DNA from: Candidatus Saccharimonadota bacterium
GTDB lineage: Bacteria; Patescibacteriota; Saccharimonadia; Saccharimonadales; Saccharimonadaceae
Assembly: GCA_028286285.1 (NCBI GenBank)
Contig: JAQBRV010000002.1
Location: 221,457 to 285,456, forward strand
Direction of reading: 5' to 3'
DNA: 64,000 bases
Positions within the stretch are counted from its first letter, which is position 1; each line of letters opens with the position of its first letter. The notes under the pieces were generated by a model that had not been told where the DNA came from, did not search any database, and saw only the letters and a list, made by a program, of their open reading frames with translations. The position numbers were made by a program, and so were the translations under genes. Shown piece after piece: positions 60,603 through 64,000 of this stretch.

Positions 60603-60926
60603 TTACGGCTTCGGTCGTTGACGGAACCCTGGTGTCAACCAGCGTATACTGCCCAGATTAATACACCCTAAAATGCCATAACCACCAAGGGGTCCAAGCA
60701 CAGTCCTCATCTCTTCGGTAGATCGAGGTTTTTCAGCCGATACCAACACCGGTAGCGCTCGAGGATCATCCCCTAAAGCTCGGTTATGAACCCAGAATTC
60801 TCGCCGAAGTACTGTCATGCGCCCTTGGTAATCATCACTGTCCGATTCACACACGCCGCGATACGCCATTTCGGCGGTAATAGTATCGATAGCTTCAAGA
60901 TGGTACCGTTCAGTTACATTGTTCAT
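60603..60926 (-). CDS. Small protein of unknown function
   Basis: 107 residues, no recognised family. The first 55 residues are charged and helical; the last third has a short hydrophobic, Gly-rich stretch (VLGPLGGYGILGCINLGSI). TATAGT ends eight bases before the ATG. Confidence 0.55.
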   Translation of the reverse strand: MNNVTERYHLEAIDTITAEMAYRGVCESDSDDYQGRMTVLRREFWVHNRALGDDPRALPVLVSAEKPRSTEEMRTVLGPLGGYGILGCINLGSIRWLTPGFRQRPKP

Positions 60927-60934
60927 CTACTGTT

Positions 60935-60940
60935 ACTATA
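60935..60940 (-). promoter_or_regulatory. -10 of the 107-aa gene, leaderless
   Basis: TATAGT with eight bases (AACAGTAG) to the ATG. Confidence 0.5.
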
Positions 60941-60988
60941 CACCTCGCTCTGTCACATCATGCAATACATGTTAGAATAGAGCACTGC

Positions 60989-61915
60989 ATGGATGATATC
61001 GCCACCAATTTCACAACCGAGATACAACAGTTCTTCGCCGAGCCCAACGCCTACCGCTCGGTGCTTATTCTGGTAGCGACAATTCTCATATCCTATCTCG
61101 TGAGCCGATTTATCAGCCAGGCGATCGTCAAACTGGCTCAGATCATCGGCACAAAATCTGACTCTATTTCAAACCAAGAAAAACTCATCCGTTACCGACA
61201 GATCGAAACCTACCTCAGTATTACCGTCGCCGTGGTGCGTGCCTCTGTTGTGGCGGTTGTTGCGTACATTGCATGGCGCATTATTAGCCCACCATCCACC
61301 AGTGGTGCGGCAGCCATCGGTGCCAGCGCCTTCTTCATCGTATTTGCCGGCCAGACACTCGGCATGGTGCTGCGCGATATTGCCACTGGTGCAGCCATGA
61401 TTGTGGAAGGCTGGTTCCACGTCGGTGATTTCATCAAAGTCGAGCCATTCATCGACGCGGCGGGGGTTGTCGAACGCTTTACGCTACGCTCCACCAAGCT
61501 ACGGAGTCTGAGCGGGGAGATCGTTTGGATTCATAACCAACATATCCAGGCCGTTCATGTAACGCCCAATGGTCTACGTACCTACGCTGTCGATGTCTTC
61601 ACGAAAGATCCCGAGCGCGCTGCCGCGGTATTGCAGGAGATTATTGATGCCGTTCCTTCGAGCGCCGCCATGGTCGCAAAGCCGCTTAAACTCGGTGTTA
61701 TCGAAGAATGGAATGATGGCCTGTGGCACATCGTCGTCGAAGGCCGAACAGCTCCAGGCCGCGAGTGGTTGATTGAAAATTTCTTCGTTGGCGCTATCAA
61801 GGAAATCGACGACCGTAAAAAACAAGCCGACAAAATCTTCGTCTACGAACCTACCGCCCGTTATGCTGATCCCGTCGCTGAGCGCAAGTTCAAACGTGCC
61901 GTTCGTAGCAAATAA
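60989..61915 (+). CDS. MscS-family mechanosensitive ion channel
   Basis: 308 residues with three or more membrane segments (SVLILVATILISYLVSRFI, VVRASVVAVVAYIAWRII, GASAFFIVFAGQTLGMVL). The Gly/Ala-rich pore helix is followed by the conserved MscS beta-domain (EGWFHVGDFIKVEPFIDAAGVVERFTLRSTKLR). It releases solutes under osmotic shock. A TAGAAT lies ten bases before the ATG. Confidence 0.92.
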   Translation: MDDIATNFTTEIQQFFAEPNAYRSVLILVATILISYLVSRFISQAIVKLAQIIGTKSDSISNQEKLIRYRQIETYLSITVAVVRASVVAVVAYIAWRIISPPSTSGAAAIGASAFFIVFAGQTLGMVLRDIATGAAMIVEGWFHVGDFIKVEPFIDAAGVVERFTLRSTKLRSLSGEIVWIHNQHIQAVHVTPNGLRTYAVDVFTKDPERAAAVLQEIIDAVPSSAAMVAKPLKLGVIEEWNDGLWHIVVEGRTAPGREWLIENFFVGAIKEIDDRKKQADKIFVYEPTARYADPVAERKFKRAVRSK

Positions 61916-61917
61916 CG

Positions 61918-61923
61918 TATACT
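61918..61923 (+). promoter_or_regulatory. -10 of the FKBP gene, leaderless
   Basis: TATACT with six bases (AGGTGT) to the ATG; AGG is only two bases long of purine match and too close to be a normal ribosome site. Confidence 0.6.
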
Positions 61924-61929
61924 AGGTGT

Positions 61930-62316
61930 ATGAATAACTCACCTCGCCTCGAAGGCACCCCACTCGCTAACTTTGAACCAATCGCCGCTGTTCCAGCCCT
62001 CCAAATCATCGATACGGTCGAGGGAACCGGTGCAGAAGTAGCCGAAGGCGCCACTATTACCGCCCACTACACTGGCGCCCTCTGTAAAGACGGCACGATT
62101 TTCCAAAGCAGTCATGATACGGGTGATCCCGTCACCTTTGGGCTCCACCAAGTCATCCCTGGCTGGACTCAGGGTGTGCCTGGCATGAAAGTTGGCGGTA
62201 CTCACCGCCTCATCATCCCATCCAATATGGCCTACGGCCCGGTTCGCGCCGCGGCGAACATTCCACCAAATAGTGATTTGGTGTTTGATATCGAACTCGT
62301 TGCTATCGAAGAATAG
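61930..62316 (+). CDS. FKBP-type peptidyl-prolyl isomerase
   Basis: 128 residues with one FKBP domain: ITAHYTGALCKDGTIFQSSHDTGDPVTFGL, VIPGWTQGVPGMKVGGTHRLIIPSNMAYG and FDIELVAIEE. No signal peptide, so cytoplasmic. It catalyses Pro isomerisation in protein folding. Confidence 0.95.
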   Translation: MNNSPRLEGTPLANFEPIAAVPALQIIDTVEGTGAEVAEGATITAHYTGALCKDGTIFQSSHDTGDPVTFGLHQVIPGWTQGVPGMKVGGTHRLIIPSNMAYGPVRAAANIPPNSDLVFDIELVAIEE

Positions 62317-62344
62317 TTATTTTTCTTCGCGGCTCACCCTATTG

Positions 62345-63298
62345 CTATAGTGGCGGTCCTGTCGAGGTTGAACCATTAATCGTGCCGTTCCAGACCCAGT
62401 TAGGTGAATCGCCGTAGCCAAATGTTCCGATGGTCGAGCCATTAGTGATCATAATTGAGTCAATCTCGACCCCGTCAGTCGCCGCCCACAGCTGACCCGG
62501 AACCACCATGACGCCAATCGAGTTCATGGTCACATTTGGCGTTGTGCAGCCTTGAAGAATCACATCCGACCAGCTGCTCGCCGATAGTGGGTTCGGCGTT
62601 TGCACCGAACAACCCGTTGCCGCTCCGACGCCCGAGCCGGATTGGTATGCCTGAATTGTTGGCGTCAATGTATTGGTCGCTGTCGTACCCGGTGATAAAC
62701 GTACCTTGAATCGCGCTGATATGGACGAGTTCGCCGTCCAGGGTATCGGATATATCATGAACGTCAACGTTGATCCTGCTGTCCCCTTGGTGATCCTGGC
62801 GACATAAGAACCCGAATCGGCGTAGGCCACCAGTTGTCGCGTGACTGTGGCTCCATTATAGAGCGCAGTTGTAGCGGTAGTGGTCTCATAGCTGGGGTTA
62901 ACCGCATAATTCGTGACCGCTCCCACACCCCCCACTCCATGTCCAGCACAGCCACCAGCGGTTGGTTTCGTCGATTCAGTTATCTTGTAACTGGTAATAC
63001 CGGCAGTGGCGGTAATACAGTAAACTCCATTTGTTCCGGCAGTATATTGATACGATACGTCGCTCGAATTCGTCACCCCAACTGCGCTAAGGTCGGGCGG
63101 ACTGGTGTTGGGGTTGTCGACTTGCCAGACACTGATCTTCTTAGCTGCTTGGCTCAGCGCACTACTCACACTACTGACTCGGGCTCGATCCTGGATGCCA
63201 TTGTAGGCCACGATGGTAATCGCTGCTAGGATGCCGATCACCACGATCACAATCAGGAGTTCGACGATGGTAAAACCAGATTGGTGACGATGTTTCAT
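62345..63298 (-). CDS. Type IV pilin/pseudopilin-like protein with LamG-like C-terminal domain
   Basis: 317 residues. The prepilin signature SGFTIVELLIVIVVIGILAA follows a short basic leader (MKHRHQ); processing is expected after Gly with Phe as the first mature residue and Glu at +5. The C-terminal 180 residues are rich in Thr, Ser and Gly with beta strands like a laminin-G/concanavalin-type domain. The last residues WNGTINGSTSTGPPL are nearly the same as in the next gene. It probably forms part of a pilus or type II secretion-like structure on the cell surface. Confidence 0.88.
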   Translation of the reverse strand: MKHRHQSGFTIVELLIVIVVIGILAAITIVAYNGIQDRARVSSVSSALSQAAKKISVWQVDNPNTSPPDLSAVGVTNSSDVSYQYTAGTNGVYCITATAGITSYKITESTKPTAGGCAGHGVGGVGAVTNYAVNPSYETTTATTALYNGATVTRQLVAYADSGSYVARITKGTAGSTLTFMIYPIPWTANSSISARFKVRLSPGTTATNTLTPTIQAYQSGSGVGAATGCSVQTPNPLSASSWSDVILQGCTTPNVTMNSIGVMVVPGQLWAATDGVEIDSIMITNGSTIGTFGYGDSPNWVWNGTINGSTSTGPPL

Positions 63299-64000
63299 TA
63301 GAGCGGTGGTCCCGTCGAGGTAGAGTTATTAGCTGTCCCATTCCATATCCAGCCCGGAGAATTTCCCCAGCAGAAATTAATTGCAGAATTATACACTCCT
63401 TCATACAAAGTAACGTCAGATATTTCATAATAGTAGCCGGCAGCAATAGTTGGATGCTGCACGATTCGAAGACCCGACCCTAATGCCGCCGCGTCTCCAG
63501 TGAACGTAACCCACCGAGTAACTGGGGTGTTAGCTATAAAGGAAGTCGTACCAGCGGAGCTGGCAGTGATTGAGAATATGCCTGAGTTTGCCCATATACC
63601 TGGGCCTGCGACAGTGGCGTTTTGCCCGGCGTTAATGCGATAACGAAGGGTGTAGGTCCTTCCTGAGGTAAGAGCTGAGTTGGAATTTGTGTATATCCCC
63701 AAGTCGCCCTGTGTTGGGTCGCCGCCCACGCTCCAAGTTGCTCGAGAAGCCGATCCAGAACTCGCCCAACCAGCCGCCACAGTTGACAGGGAGCTTGCAT
63801 TCGGAGAAAGGCCAGCGTAATTGCTATACCCCCCTGTCGACAACGCACCAGGATTTGGATGTAGATTCACTATATACCCATCAGCCGTATGACCACTACA
63901 CACACCCTGAACTGGTGTCGTCGAAGCGGTACTGCTATCTATCTTGTAAGAGACCGTTGCAACTGAGGCAGTCACACAGTAGGTAGTACCTGCACCGGTC
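63298..64000 (-). CDS. Second pilin-like protein, paralogue (5' partial)
   Basis: The frame is open to the right edge, so the N-terminus (expected prepilin helix) is outside the window. The visible part, at least 234 residues, repeats the layout of the downstream gene: TYCVTASVATVSYKIDSS, a Gly/Ser-rich beta domain, and the end WNGTANNSTSTGPPL. The stop overlaps the next ATG by one base (TAATG). The two are likely tandem duplicates of minor pilins or adhesins. Confidence 0.8.
   Translation of the reverse strand, partial: TGAGTTYCVTASVATVSYKIDSSTASTTPVQGVCSGHTADGYIVNLHPNPGALSTGGYSNYAGLSPNASSLSTVAAGWASSGSASRATWSVGGDPTQGDLGIYTNSNSALTSGRTYTLRYRINAGQNATVAGPGIWANSGIFSITASSAGTTSFIANTPVTRWVTFTGDAAALGSGLRIVQHPTIAAGYYYEISDVTLYEGVYNSAINFCWGNSPGWIWNGTANNSTSTGPPL

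Noticed and set aside
1..64000. CRISPR arrays, insertion sequences, prophage or toxin islands
   Set aside because: No regularly spaced repeats, transposase or phage proteins, or terminal repeats were found; the window is mostly core genome.

Overview
The window looks like one chromosomal stretch of a Candidate Phyla Radiation bacterium, most likely Candidatus Saccharibacteria (TM7). The reasons are the long ribosomal/transcription cluster with no rpmD (uL30) gene between rpsE and rplO, compact genes with 1-4 base overlaps, Cys-free versions of L33, L36, S14 and S4, an RNA polymerase beta-prime that has lost every zinc ligand, and TGA used as an ordinary stop, which argues against the UGA=Gly CPR lineages. 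Base composition is roughly half GC by eye. The taxonomic call is an inference; no search was run.

Layout. 1-4975 (+): an alpha-glucan cluster (GT4 glycosyltransferase cut by the window edge, GH57, GH15, one unknown gene). 5015-11007 (mostly -): rpmG, three tRNA genes (Thr-GGT, Tyr-GTA, Thr-TGT), a small unknown gene, a TPR protein, holB, an RluD-type pseudouridine synthase, trpS and an alpha/beta hydrolase. 11020-26201 (-): one almost continuous S10-spc-alpha superoperon, read from rplC down to rpsI, interrupted by a 77-residue unknown gene between rpsH and rplF and by a sortase-like gene with no catalytic Cys between secY and infA. 26356-33180: two small membrane proteins, one small divergent gene, then rpsJ, tuf, fusA, an unknown gene, rpsG and rpsL, i.e. 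a str operon broken into separately promoted units. 33417-42668 (-): cfa, rpoC, rpoB, clpP. 42684-42930 (-): a structured short transcript that may encode a 37-residue peptide. 42943-48635 (-): tig, hisS, a gene with a possible attenuator, a TrmH-type methylase, tRNA-Leu(CAG) and an FAD-linked oxidase. 48747-54296: tRNA-Leu(TAG) (+), then rsmD, two unknown proteins, recG and tyrS (-). 54405-57047 (+): a class A penicillin-binding protein. 57049-60926 (-): PIN-TRAM protein, radA, ChaB, a short-chain dehydrogenase and an unknown gene. 60989-62316 (+): MscS channel and FKBP isomerase. 62345-64000 (-): two tandem pseudopilin-like genes, the second cut by the right edge.

The core genes make the translation and transcription machinery. 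Around them are envelope functions (PBP, sortase-like protein, pilins, MscS, Cfa) and carbohydrate storage/turnover, which fits a reduced, surface-attached life style. No gap between genes is longer than 300 bases; the longest (42669-42942) holds the structured transcript.

A recurrent signal is a -10 hexamer (TATAAT/TATACT, often preceded by TGC) ending 6-8 bases before the start codon with no Shine-Dalgarno site. It appears at a dozen genes and suggests that leaderless mRNAs are common here, while the genes inside operons have ordinary purine-rich ribosome binding sites. No rRNA genes, CRISPR arrays, insertion sequences or prophage genes were seen.
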